Positions 1 through 7,946 of a DNA stretch of 64,000 bases are shown here, piece by piece (position 1 is the first letter of the stretch; every line of letters starts with the position of its first letter). The DNA is taken from the NCBI RefSeq assembly GCF_014634745.1, contig NZ_BMBP01000002.1:124001-188000 (forward strand). Direction: 5' to 3'. The stretch comes from Leuconostoc pseudomesenteroides KCTC 3652. Lineage in GTDB: Bacteria; Bacillota; Bacilli; Lactobacillales; Lactobacillaceae. The notes beneath the pieces are model-generated. The model did no database searches. It was not told the origin of the DNA and saw only the letters and a list, made by a program, of their open reading frames with translations. The position numbers were made by a program, and so were the translations under genes.

Positions 1-310
1 CTAAAAATTCTCCAAGCATAGACCAATAAATGCTTTGTCCATATTTGTATAGTAATCCTGCACCAGCAGCACCAAAAACAGCCCCTGTTAAAGCAAGTGG
101 TGGAATACCCAAAATTAGCATTCTGATGATACCAGTCACAAATGCCATAACAACTGCATAAAGTGGCCCTAAAAAGACGCCAGCTATAATGTTCATAACA
201 CTTGACATTGGAGCCATACCCTCTATTCTAAAAATTGGTGACAATATCACGTCCAAACCAATCATGACGGCTACTATTGTTAATCTTTGAATACCTACAT
301 TTTTATTCAT
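1..310 (-). CDS. thiW: ThiW-type ECF S component, 3' part cut by window edge
   Basis: The first 103 residues are visible; the C-terminus lies left of the window. The start ATG (308-310) follows a GGAGAC ribosome binding site. The protein begins MNKNVGIQRL and is hydrophobic, with residues of the ThiW family such as the SPIFRIEGMAPMSSVMN stretch near residue 25. ThiW proteins are membrane substrate-binding subunits of energy-coupling factor transporters, predicted from riboswitch context to import the thiazole moiety of thiamine. It is the last visible gene of the riboswitch-led minus-strand operon, 69 bp after thiE. It would need an ECF energy module from elsewhere, since the ATPase and T protein in this operon appear to belong to the YkoE system. 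Confidence 0.85.
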   Translation of the reverse strand, partial: MNKNVGIQRLTIVAVMIGLDVILSPIFRIEGMAPMSSVMNIIAGVFLGPLYAVVMAFVTGIIRMLILGIPPLALTGAVFGAAGAGLLYKYGQSIYWSMLGEFL

Positions 311-379
311 TTTTGTCTCCTGCATATTTGTAATGCCTATGTGAGGTTCAATATTTTGTGATCGTTTTTTCTTTTGAAT

Positions 380-1021
380 CTATTCTTTCGTCACAACTTT
401 ATGCAGTTCTTTAAGTAAATTAGGCACTTTTTGCGCAATATTGATAGCCTGCATAATTTCACTTACCACTGCAACGCCAACAATACCAGTTTCTGCAAGG
501 TGCCTTATTTTCGCCTCCTTAATACCTCCAATCGCAATCACTGGTATAGAAACATTTTGGCTTATTTCCCGCAATGTTTTTATAGATGTGTGTTGTGTGA
601 CAACCTTTGTTTGGGTCGGATATATCGCACCGACGCCGATATAATCAGCTCCCTGTTTTGCTGCTTCCTGTGCGCTCTGCACGCTTTTTGCTGATACACC
701 AATTATTTTGTTCGGCCCTAACAGCTTTCTAACAACATTAATTGGTAAATCACTATCACCAACATGAACACCATCAGCTCCAACTGCTAGACAAATATCC
801 ACACGGTCATCAATGATTAAAGGAATATCGTATTTATCCGTAATTAATTTAACCTTAACGGCTAAATTAAAATAGTCACGCGAAGAAAGCTCTTTTTCCC
901 TTAATTGTACTAGTGTGACCCCGCTCTTACATGCCAGTCCTACCCGATTCAAAAAATCCTCATCGCAAAGCCCCTGTCGATCAGTAACCAAATATAATTT
1001 CAATGTCTTTTTCAAATTCAT
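380..1021 (-). CDS. thiE: Thiamine-phosphate synthase
   Basis: 213 residues, the normal ThiE length. ThiE couples HMP-pyrophosphate with thiazole phosphate to give thiamine phosphate in the cytoplasm. Family motifs are in order: QLREKELSSRDY near residue 40, HVGDSDLP near 86 (diphosphate and Mg binding), GVGAIYPTQTK near 129 and IAIGGI near 162, on a TIM-barrel pattern. The ATG follows an A-rich leader with AAAGGGA. It starts 16 bp after the truncated HAD gene in the same operon. With thiW beside it and no thiC/thiG in view, the role is salvage rather than full de novo synthesis. Confidence 0.95.
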   Translation of the reverse strand: MNLKKTLKLYLVTDRQGLCDEDFLNRVGLACKSGVTLVQLREKELSSRDYFNLAVKVKLITDKYDIPLIIDDRVDICLAVGADGVHVGDSDLPINVVRKLLGPNKIIGVSAKSVQSAQEAAKQGADYIGVGAIYPTQTKVVTQHTSIKTLREISQNVSIPVIAIGGIKEAKIRHLAETGIVGVAVVSEIMQAINIAQKVPNLLKELHKVVTKE

Positions 1022-1037
1022 ATTTCAATTCCCTTTT

Positions 1038-1244
1038 TCAGATCGTATTTTGAATAGCATCTTGTTCCAGTGTTTCGAGTAATGGTTTAGTTTCATAAAA
1101 ACTACGGCCACTAGCTATGACTGACAGAATCCCACGTTTTGGAAACGTTTTTAACAGTTCGGGCATTTCCACGCTAACTTTTAGATCGTTATTGGGACAA
1201 AGCGTGCCGTCTAAGTCAAAGAAAACAATTTTGTTATCGTTCAT
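1038..1244 (-). pseudogene. N-terminal fragment of a Cof-type HAD phosphatase
   Basis: 68 residues with an intact HAD motif I (FFDLDGTLCPNN, residues 9-20) and the start of the next region (SVIASGRSF near residue 41). Cof-type HAD phosphatases are usually about 250-290 residues, so the cap and motifs II-IV are missing; the frame stops just before thiE. A truncated protein could not be a complete HAD enzyme. The ATG has a good ribosome binding site (AAAGGAGC), so it may still be translated. Gene decay by deletion is the simplest explanation; a genuine short protein is less likely. Confidence 0.6.
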
Positions 1245-1339
1245 AATTCAGCTCCTTTTATATTCTCTAGGAAAAACGCGGACTTTTCTAAACTGTTCAA
1301 TCTTTGATCAAAGGTGTAGCTCTCAAAATTAGCTAATGA
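1241..1339 (-). pseudogene. Possible C-terminal remnant of a lost gene
   Basis: Between the EcfT-like gene and the HAD fragment, one frame stays open for 32 codons (SLANFESYTFDQRLNSLEKS at its start, ending in KGAEL) and its TGA overlaps the next ATG as ATGA, the usual coupling arrangement in operons. It has no start codon or ribosome binding site. The coupling-style junction suggests the tail of a deleted gene. I could not assign a family. Confidence 0.3.
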
Positions 1340-1350
1340 TTAAAAAATAA

Positions 1351-2025
1351 TTACCAGAGTCGTAAAATAAAAACGCAGTATTGAATGAATAACATCACGA
1401 TCAGAATAATCATCCAACCACCAAATTTTGCTGGAAACCGCTCATAGTAACTTCGTTTTTCTCCTTCCTCAAAACCATGTGAAGTCATAGCCATGGCCAA
1501 ATTATTGGACCATACCAATGACTGGGTAATCGCTTTAAAATATAGCTTTGGAGACCAAAAATGCAACACTTCTCCTCGCATCATACCGACTGCACGAATC
1601 GTCTTCACAGCGTGTATAATTTTAGGAATAAAACTAAAAGCGCCTAATATACCGTAGACAAAGGTAGCAGACATTTTGACATTTTGCTCCAAAGAACGTA
1701 GTAATTTGTATAACACCATGGTCGATATAAAAGCTGCGCCCAAAAAAATATACACTCCGACACGAGTCGTCATGACAAAAGCAAAGTGTACCCGCTGTTC
1801 TTTGTTTCCGGTACCAAAAAAGTAGAACGAAGTAAATGATCCAATGGCCGGCAGTATACTTACAATCAACAATCGAGCAAAGTTCTTTGCAAAATTCCCA
1901 GTTATCAATAAAATTAATAGACTCATTACAATCAAGATTAAATTGAGATATACTGATTTTGTGAAAGCTATTTCAAAAGAGATAAGTAAGACCAATAATA
2001 GTTTTTGAGTTTCATTCATCAACAT
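1351..2025 (-). CDS. ECF transporter T component (YkoC-like)
   Basis: 224 residues, with several hydrophobic segments and the CbiQ/EcfT-type architecture: membrane helices, then a cytoplasmic coupling region (IRAVGMMRGE near residue 143, then a second basic stretch with SHGFEEGEKRS). EcfT proteins link the ATPases to the substrate-binding subunit. The first seven bases overlap the ATPase gene stop, indicating translational coupling. In the YkoE-YkoD-YkoC order this is the YkoC position. The start ATG follows AGGAGAAAAT; an in-frame ATG lies two codons on. Confidence 0.88.
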   Translation of the reverse strand: MLMNETQKLLLVLLISFEIAFTKSVYLNLILIVMSLLILLITGNFAKNFARLLIVSILPAIGSFTSFYFFGTGNKEQRVHFAFVMTTRVGVYIFLGAAFISTMVLYKLLRSLEQNVKMSATFVYGILGAFSFIPKIIHAVKTIRAVGMMRGEVLHFWSPKLYFKAITQSLVWSNNLAMAMTSHGFEEGEKRSYYERFPAKFGGWMIILIVMLFIQYCVFILRLW

Positions 2026-3419
2026 ATTTTCTCCTCATAGCGCAGGCCACTTGTATCGAAATGAACGTGATAGTCAACATATTTTGCAATGCCATGTGTT
2101 TGGTGCGAAATCATAATAACGGTTTGATGTAAATCATCAGCGACCTCCTTAATAGTTGCCATAACATGTTGAATAGACATCTTATCCAAACCCGCCAAAG
2201 GCTCATCTAATAATAATATTTCTGGAGAAATAACTATCATAATTAATAATTGTAATTTTTTTTGCTGCCCGCCTGACAATTCATACACGCTATGCTCTGA
2301 TAGTCCGTCAAGATTTAGCCGGTCGATAACTTTGGATATTTTGTCTTCAGTCCAGTATCCTTTGAAACGACTCTTTGATCTAGCCTGCTCAAGTTCTTCT
2401 TTTACTGTAATGTTTAAAAATTGATTCATTGCGTTTTGAAAAACTAGCCCCACTAAACGTGCATATTTCTTAAAAGGTAAATTATTAATCGATTGCTCTT
2501 CGTAGCATAATGTTCCTTGAAAGTCATGCAATCTCGCAAAAGTTAATAACAAACTTGACTTACCAATACCATTTGGTCCAGTAATTAATGTTATTTTATT
2601 TTTTGCCCACTTAAAATCACTATTTTTTAAAATAGGCATGATGCCATTTTTCAATGTCACATCAACCATATTAAATGATAGTTCATCTACTGTATTGTGA
2701 ACCTGTAACAGCTGCGGACTATATTCATTAAACATATCCTTAATTTCATTTTTACCTGCTTGATAAAGTGTTTTATTTGCTATGCGAAAGACATCCGTCA
2801 TCAGCGACTGATAACCACTTGTATCATGATCAGAAACTAGAATGCCATGTCCACGATCAGCTAACTTTTTCAACAATAACTGCAATTCTTTTCGATGCAC
2901 GGGATCAACCGCTGCAAAAGGTTCATCTAACAAAATGATTTCGGCGCCCATGGCCAACGTTTCAGCTAAAGCCACTTTTTGCAATTCCCCACCTGATAGA
3001 TGAGCTAAATCACTATGCCTCAGTGGTTCAATACCAACTTCAATTAATGCTTCATTGATTCGTTTATCTATGTCTTGCTTTGATAGAGACAAATTTTCAA
3101 GTGAAAAAATTAATTCATCTTCCACACGATCCATTGCGAACTGTTGATCGGGATGTTGAAATAACATAGCTACTTTTCTCGATCGAAAATTGGCTTTAAT
3201 TGTTGCGATATTATGTTTATTTAATAAAACTGTTTCTGACAATTCACCACCATACTTGGGATACAAACCCGCTAGAGCAGTCATCAATGTAGACTTCCCA
3301 CAACCTGATTCACCAACTAATAAAATAAATTGTCCCGGTTGTATGGATAGCGTAATATCTTTTAAAATTAATTGTTCATCAATTTTAATATCTAAATGGC
3401 TAGTTTTTAAAATCGTCAT
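2019..3419 (-). CDS. ECF transporter fused double ATPase (YkoD-like)
   Basis: 466 residues containing two complete ABC ATPase domains. Domain 1 has Walker A GESGCGKST (about residue 37), signature LSGGE (about 143) and Walker B IILLDEPFA. Domain 2 has GPNGIGKSS (about 280), signature LSGGQ (about 382) and ILLLDEPLA. It would energise uptake of thiamine or its pyrimidine precursor together with the YkoE- and YkoC-like proteins on either side. Most ECF systems use two separate ATPases; the fused form is typical of YkoD. It starts 17 bp after the S component gene. Confidence 0.92.
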   Translation of the reverse strand: MTILKTSHLDIKIDEQLILKDITLSIQPGQFILLVGESGCGKSTLMTALAGLYPKYGGELSETVLLNKHNIATIKANFRSRKVAMLFQHPDQQFAMDRVEDELIFSLENLSLSKQDIDKRINEALIEVGIEPLRHSDLAHLSGGELQKVALAETLAMGAEIILLDEPFAAVDPVHRKELQLLLKKLADRGHGILVSDHDTSGYQSLMTDVFRIANKTLYQAGKNEIKDMFNEYSPQLLQVHNTVDELSFNMVDVTLKNGIMPILKNSDFKWAKNKITLITGPNGIGKSSLLLTFARLHDFQGTLCYEEQSINNLPFKKYARLVGLVFQNAMNQFLNITVKEELEQARSKSRFKGYWTEDKISKVIDRLNLDGLSEHSVYELSGGQQKKLQLLIMIVISPEILLLDEPLAGLDKMSIQHVMATIKEVADDLHQTVIMISHQTHGIAKYVDYHVHFDTSGLRYEEKIC

Positions 3420-3436
3420 TGTTGGTTATCCTAACA

Positions 3437-4018
3437 TCACTTTTTTAATAACTTAGACTTTTCTAATAGATTAACAATCCAATAAACTAGTAGGCCAGCA
3501 AAAAAAGCAATTGAAATCCACCGTACAATGAACAATCCGATTAACATACTAATTCCAAACTGAAGATAGCCATCATGGAACAATGACCATACAAAAGTCA
3601 CAATAGTTCCTGTAAGGGTCGACAAAATTAAACCTGTTTTCCAATTTTTATAGCCTGTTAATGTGAAACCTAACTCTGATCCAATTCCTTGAATAAAACC
3701 AGAAATTAAAGTCGCTACACCCCAGTAACCACCCAAAAGTGCTTCTCCTGTCGCACCTAGTAATTCACCAATTAATCCAGCCCCCATCCTTCTCAATAGA
3801 TAGCTGGAAAGTGGCGCTGCCATCATCCAAGGACCAATTGTAATTGCAATTGTGTATTGATGTAATCCGAGTGGGACCAAAACAGCATCTAAAGCTGTGT
3901 ATATTGGATCCATAATAAAATAAATGACACCAAAAGCAATACCTATTAATGCCATTAATATCACTTCTCGCAACGACCACCTAACCTTTGATTCAGATGA
4001 GATTTCTAACTGTTCCAT
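3437..4018 (-). CDS. ykoE: ECF transporter S component for thiamine or HMP (YkoE-like)
   Basis: 193 residues from the preferred ATG (MEQLEISSES), with about five hydrophobic segments (REVILMALIGIAFGVIYFI near residue 17 onward) and the YkoE-like GPWMMAAPLSSYLLRR region. The ATG at 4018 lies about nine bases from an AAGGAGA; the ATG two codons upstream is too close to it, and longer starts run into the upstream terminator. YkoE is the substrate-binding membrane subunit of a thiamine-related ECF importer. First gene of the operon, behind a TPP riboswitch. Confidence 0.88.
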   Translation of the reverse strand: MEQLEISSESKVRWSLREVILMALIGIAFGVIYFIMDPIYTALDAVLVPLGLHQYTIAITIGPWMMAAPLSSYLLRRMGAGLIGELLGATGEALLGGYWGVATLISGFIQGIGSELGFTLTGYKNWKTGLILSTLTGTIVTFVWSLFHDGYLQFGISMLIGLFIVRWISIAFFAGLLVYWIVNLLEKSKLLKK

Positions 4019-4087
4019 AAACATATTCTCCTTTTGATTGAGGTCGTAAGTTTTGATAATATACCGTTTTAGTAATAAGTGATCATA

Positions 4088-4128
4088 GAAAAAACCACCA
4101 ACCACAAAAGAGACTAGTGATTGATGGC
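4088..4128 (-). terminator. Riboswitch-controlled terminator before ykoE
   Basis: On the minus strand, arm GCCATCAATCAC (4117-4128) pairs over 12 bp, with three G-U pairs, with GTGGTTGGTGGT (4094-4105), followed by six T residues. It lies about 25 bp after the TPP riboswitch and before ykoE, so it is the likely expression platform: ligand binding would favour this hairpin and stop transcription. Confidence 0.75.
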
Positions 4129-4151
4129 ATCAAAAAATGTCTTAATCTAAC

Positions 4152-4223
4152 TTATCTTCCTTCGCAGGTATTAACCTGACAGGTTCAATGGGTATAATCT
4201 CAACCTTACGGTACCCCAGATAA
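4152..4223 (-). promoter_or_regulatory. TPP riboswitch (THI element) of the ykoE operon
   Basis: Minus strand shows the conserved core: GGGGTACC, then GGTTGAGAT, CCCATTGAACCTG and AATACCTGCGAAGGAA. The P1 helix is closed by TTATCT (4218-4223) with AGATAA (4152-4157). It binds thiamine pyrophosphate and, with the downstream hairpin, should shut off the transporter-thiE-thiW operon when the cofactor is plentiful. Confidence 0.93.
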
Positions 4224-4352
4224 AATATTAAACTACGTGAAAAAGTATAACTCATTGTTTTCAAAAATGCAATGCACTGATTCCTACTTTTTTTTAATGT
4301 TTGTAATTATTTTGTAGTAGTGTTATTCTTAATTCATAAAATATTATATGTT

Positions 4353-4441
4353 GTCCACTAGGGGTGCCTTTTTGGCTGAGATGATGTTTACATCAGTCCC
4401 TTCGAACCTGATCTAGTCAACACTAGCGTAGGAAAGTGGCA
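4353..4441 (+). promoter_or_regulatory. TPP riboswitch of tenA
   Basis: Plus strand carries the canonical THI box: GGGGTGCC, GGCTGAGAT, CCCTTCGAACCTGATCTAG and ACACTAGCGTAGGAAAG. P1 is closed by CCACT (4355-4359) and AGTGG. It lies back to back with the minus-strand TPP riboswitch. AT-rich promoter-like sequence (TTGTAG at 4312, TAAAAT/TATTAT near 4337-4347) lies just upstream. Confidence 0.96.
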
Positions 4442-4470
4442 TTCTTTTATTTAATAAAGATGCTCTTTTT

Positions 4471-4495
4471 GCGCTCTTAACAAAGCGCTTTTTTT
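4471..4495 (+). terminator. Terminator-like hairpin between the TPP riboswitch and tenA
   Basis: GCGCT (4471-4475) pairs with AGCGC (4484-4488), followed by seven T residues. The stem is short, but its position 30 bp after the aptamer and directly before the tenA ribosome binding site fits a riboswitch expression platform. Confidence 0.6.
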
Positions 4496-4526
4496 GTTGA
4501 CTAAAAACCAATTATTAGGAGATATT

Positions 4527-5219
4527 ATGTTGTTTTCAGAAGAATTACGTGCTCATGCACAACCAATTATGACTGCTATTCATGAACACCCATTTGTCCG
4601 TGGTATCGCGACAGGATATGTACCACGAGAAGCTTTAATTTTTTATGTTGAACAAGATTTTCAATATTTGAGTGAATTTATTAAAATTTATGCCACTGCA
4701 ATTACAAAACTAACTGACCGCACTGAGATAAAATTTTTTGCGAATTCAATTGATTTTATTTTGAATAGCGAAATTCATCCACACCACGTCTTTTGCGATG
4801 TGGCCGGCGTTCAATATGAAATGTTACAACATGCAACACCAGCACCAAAAGCATATTTGTATGAATCACATATGTATCGTGCAGCTGATACAGGTTTACT
4901 GCTGAATATTCTCGCTGCTTTTCAAGCTTGTCCTTGGACGTACCATGAAATTGCCAGCAAGCAAGTTCAAGAAAAGGCTAATAATCAAGCTAATCCTTTT
5001 AAAGGATGGATTGATTTCTATGCCAAAACGGATGATGATTCTCAGACCACACTCTCTGATCAAATTTTCGATTGGATTGATCGTTTGGCATCAGAGGCAA
5101 CATCGTCACAACGTGAAGAAGCTATGCAATTTTTCTTAAAAAGCTGTGAACTAGAATGGCAGTTTTGGGAGCAAGCTTTTTACCAACAAGACTGGAAATT
5201 TAAATCAGTCATTGATTAA
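4527..5219 (+). CDS. tenA: Thiaminase II / TenA family aminopyrimidine aminohydrolase
   Basis: 230 residues from the ATG at 4527, which follows TTAGGAGA; an upstream TTG lies inside the terminator T-tract and is not credible. TenA hydrolyses thiamine breakdown products (and thiamine itself) to recover the HMP pyrimidine. Visible features are the YVEQDFQYL segment near residue 38, the catalytic-cysteine region AFQACPWTYHEIA near residue 137, and the C-terminal acid motif SCELEWQFWEQAF near 212. It is a single-gene transcript controlled by its own TPP riboswitch, divergent from the transporter operon. Confidence 0.94.
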   Translation: MLFSEELRAHAQPIMTAIHEHPFVRGIATGYVPREALIFYVEQDFQYLSEFIKIYATAITKLTDRTEIKFFANSIDFILNSEIHPHHVFCDVAGVQYEMLQHATPAPKAYLYESHMYRAADTGLLLNILAAFQACPWTYHEIASKQVQEKANNQANPFKGWIDFYAKTDDDSQTTLSDQIFDWIDRLASEATSSQREEAMQFFLKSCELEWQFWEQAFYQQDWKFKSVID

Positions 5220-5661
5220 ACAAATAAAAGTTGCCAGTATTCTTTAAAAAGTCTCTTTGGTGTCAAGCACTTAGTTTATTTAAAATTTCTGTTATCATTA
5301 CAATACTACTCTGTCAATTCTATTTTTATATAAAGTAACAAAAACGTGTAAACTGTTTCAATCATTCTAGATTGCTCATAAGTCAATAACAAAGCCTATC
5401 ACTCGTCAAAGTCAAACCAGGCGAATCCGAATGACAAAAACTAACCCATTTAGATTCGCAACGAAGTCTAGTAATGGGCTAACTAGACATAACTGGACTT
5501 CTTTCAAAAGTTATGGTGACGTTATAGCGATTGTTACAAAATACAATTTCACAATTTTAGAATTTTTTCTGGATTATTTATAGAGCTGTTATCAATAAGA
5601 AATGCTAATGACTCTGCCAATCAATTTATTTTTTGCCACCTCTTCAATTGAAAAAAGCTGA
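5220..5661. other. Gene-poor interval with inverted repeats
   Basis: About 440 bp between convergent tenA and the SDR gene. It holds GTCTAGT...AACTAGAC (about 5466-5488) and GCGAATC...GATTCGC (about 5421-5460) inverted repeats, which nest around a second ACCCATT/AATGGGT-like pairing, so the stretch could fold as RNA. No clear terminator for either flanking gene was found. One short reading frame is listed separately. Confidence 0.4.
5431..5583 (+). CDS. Possible 50-residue protein of unknown function
   Basis: ATG-initiated frame, MTKTNPFRFATKSSN at its start, ending in FTILEFFLDYL. A weak AGGCG lies about eight bases before the ATG. No family recognised. It overlaps the inverted repeats described for this interval, so it may be a chance frame or the remnant of a larger gene. 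Confidence 0.2.
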   Translation: MTKTNPFRFATKSSNGLTRHNWTSFKSYGDVIAIVTKYNFTILEFFLDYL

Positions 5662-6414
5662 TTATTGAAGTCTGTGCAATGATGAATAACCAAGCTCTCG
5701 GATATAAGGTGATAAGACTCTTTTCGCATTATTTTTATTGTATTTATCAGTATTTTGAGGTACTTTATTTCCGATTTCATCAAAAAACGCACCAGTCACA
5801 TTTTCAAATTTTTCATTCAAAGCCAGTAAGCTACCCACCGGTACAGAAGTATTCGTCAGAGACTTTGTATACGCCATCAGATTGCTTTTTACATCCCCAG
5901 GGAAAAAGCTATTAATAGTGGTCTTCTGTGCTGCCAATTGGTCAACCAGTACCTGTACTAATAGCATTTTATGAGTAATTGCCCATGTGGCGCGCATCAA
6001 CGCGTTAAACTGTTGTTCACAAATTGGAGCCAATGCAATAGCCTGTGGGTTTCCCGTGACAATCAATACTCGACTTCCTCTTAATACTTTTAAAAGAGCT
6101 ATTGTCAAATAATAATGGGCTAACAAGTTGTTATTAATATTATCTTGACTGTTAGTTGGATAAATACCGGCACTATGGATCAAGACATCTATCCGCTCTG
6201 TGTTTTTCAAAATAAATTCAACAACTTTTTGACGTTCTGAATTGATTGACAGATCACCAGCAACATACTTGACATTATTACCAAGACTAGTTTGGGCTAA
6301 TTGCAACTTGTGCTCATTACGGCCAACCAAAATCACTTGATTATTAATTGATAAATCTCGCGCTATGGCAAATCCAACACCAGATCCACCACCAGTTATC
6401 ACAATATTTTTCAT
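5662..6414 (-). CDS. SDR-family oxidoreductase-like protein lacking the usual catalytic Tyr
   Basis: 250 residues with a Rossmann start (VITGGGSGVGFAIARDL, residues 5-21), the GDLSIN acidic turn near residue 54 and the IHSAGIYPTNS segment (NNAG equivalent) near 84. The conserved lysine is in WAITHK, but the residue four before it, normally Tyr in the YxxxK catalytic motif, is Ala. The post-catalytic INSFFPGDVKSNL matches the SDR PG motif. NAD(P) binding is plausible; classical dehydrogenase activity is doubtful. The ATG follows AAAGG. No operon partner. Confidence 0.75.
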   Translation of the reverse strand: MKNIVITGGGSGVGFAIARDLSINNQVILVGRNEHKLQLAQTSLGNNVKYVAGDLSINSERQKVVEFILKNTERIDVLIHSAGIYPTNSQDNINNNLLAHYYLTIALLKVLRGSRVLIVTGNPQAIALAPICEQQFNALMRATWAITHKMLLVQVLVDQLAAQKTTINSFFPGDVKSNLMAYTKSLTNTSVPVGSLLALNEKFENVTGAFFDEIGNKVPQNTDKYNKNNAKRVLSPYIRELGYSSLHRLQ

Positions 6415-6813
6415 TCAGTATTTTACCTTTCATAACTATTATTTTATCAAAACCAATCCATAATAGCTCAAATAGAATACTAAACGATCCTATTTTTGCA
6501 TGGGGTGACGTCGTCTCCAACAAACGAAATGGCACTGTTATCATTTGAATGAAGATAAAGTTCTCGCAAAAAATAATGTGTTCAAAAAATTGAAAGGACA
6601 ATTTATCTATTAGCTAAATGCGTTTATTTGAATTATTATAACGACGAACACACGTTTAAGTCCATCTAAATACGTTCCGTTTTCTCGACACATTACTTTT
6701 CCAGCAATGATTTAGATATTTCGTTTTTTTACGTTTTACGTCATTAACGATGTTAATATTACCAACCTTAATTTGTATGAAATATGCTGTTTTGACAGTT
6801 GTTTGATAAGTTC
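6415..6813. other. Intergenic region upstream of the SDR gene
   Basis: About 400 AT-rich bases between the GH8 stop and the SDR start, both on the minus strand. It must hold the SDR promoter and the end of the exopolysaccharide transcript. A weak AGTTCT...AGAACT inverted repeat lies near 6808-6840, overlapping the GH8 stop, but lacks a T-tract. Short frames here lack convincing start signals. Confidence 0.4.
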
Positions 6814-7935
6814 TCATTTAGTACTATATAATATCAGAACTAATAAAGTATCATCATAATAGTTATGATTTAAACAGTCATAATCTAATATAAAGGATTG
6901 TTTTTGATACAGCGTATGCCATTTTTGACTAGTTGAAGCAGCATAAAATAACGGGGCCGAAATACTAGTTGACTGGAATTTATTAAGCGGTTTACCAGAC
7001 ATATTATAACCACTACTTATTTTTTCAAGTGAACTAAAGAAATTCATCAACTTGATCAATATTTGATTTTCTTTACTACTTCTATCTTTATCAAGCGCTA
7101 AGTTATAGGGAATTCTAAATGCATTATAGTAATAATCATCATCGTGCTTGTTGAGTTTAACGTTTTTACCATAGGTTAAAGATTTCACTTTGTTATCGTT
7201 TGTCACCTGTATAAAATCTGGTACCAAACCAACGTTGCTCTTAAGACTGGCTTGATAAAGGCTGTCAAGCATTTTATTTTTAATTGTCAACCATTGAGAA
7301 TTTTGTGAAAACTCGTAAAACTTATCAAAAAACGAAGGTAGAACATCAGAAGTTCGCATTAAGTTTTGGTACTTGGAAGAACCATCCGCCCAATTACCAA
7401 CCGTCAAAATATTATTATTGTAATTCACGTTGTACTTCAAAATATCATCTAAAATTTGTTTTGCAGTACTTTCATAGACAGATCTATGCTGTGACCATTT
7501 TTCAGATGCTAAAATTAATGCATAAGCAATGTAAAGATCCCCATCGGTTGCATTATTTTTTAAATCTGCTTGTTTTTGTTGCTTAGCGCCATTAGTATAA
7601 CGCCATGACATGAGATACGTTCCCTTAACACGATGATGTTTGTAGTAAGTATACAGGTCATAAAACTGATTTTCTGAAGATTTATCTTGATCATTTAATA
7701 CAGAAATTAACATGCCATATCCCTGTGCCTCAGACAAAGCGACGCCATTTTCACTACGGGATGAGGTATTCACGTATCTTCCTTGAGGCGTTTTAAAAAT
7801 ATATTTATGCTGCCACTGACTGTAGATTTCTTGTTTATTATGCTCTGAACTTTCATTTTTGACATATTGCACTGAAAAAACAAAAAGTAAAATCACAATA
7901 AAAAACCAGACAAACGATAAAATTCTTTTAGTCAT
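6814..7935 (-). CDS. Membrane-anchored or secreted glycoside hydrolase family 8 enzyme
   Basis: 373 residues with one N-terminal hydrophobic segment (ILSFVWFFIVILLFVFSV, residues 5-22) and no obvious cleavage site, so probably a signal anchor. GH8 marks: ALSEAQGYGM near residue 68 carries the family catalytic glutamate, and ATDGDLYIAYALI near 130 the conserved aspartate. GH8 proteins in synthase-dependent polysaccharide operons (BcsZ, Listeria PssZ) trim or release the polymer outside the membrane. Last gene of the operon, 11 bp after the GT2 reading frame. Confidence 0.88.
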   Translation of the reverse strand: MTKRILSFVWFFIVILLFVFSVQYVKNESSEHNKQEIYSQWQHKYIFKTPQGRYVNTSSRSENGVALSEAQGYGMLISVLNDQDKSSENQFYDLYTYYKHHRVKGTYLMSWRYTNGAKQQKQADLKNNATDGDLYIAYALILASEKWSQHRSVYESTAKQILDDILKYNVNYNNNILTVGNWADGSSKYQNLMRTSDVLPSFFDKFYEFSQNSQWLTIKNKMLDSLYQASLKSNVGLVPDFIQVTNDNKVKSLTYGKNVKLNKHDDDYYYNAFRIPYNLALDKDRSSKENQILIKLMNFFSSLEKISSGYNMSGKPLNKFQSTSISAPLFYAASTSQKWHTLYQKQSFILDYDCLNHNYYDDTLLVLILYSTK

Positions 7936-7946
7936 TTATAATTCCT

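Noticed and set aside
5592-5792. 66-codon minus-strand frame overlapping the SDR 3' end
   Set aside because: No ribosome binding site, most of it overlaps the SDR gene in another frame.
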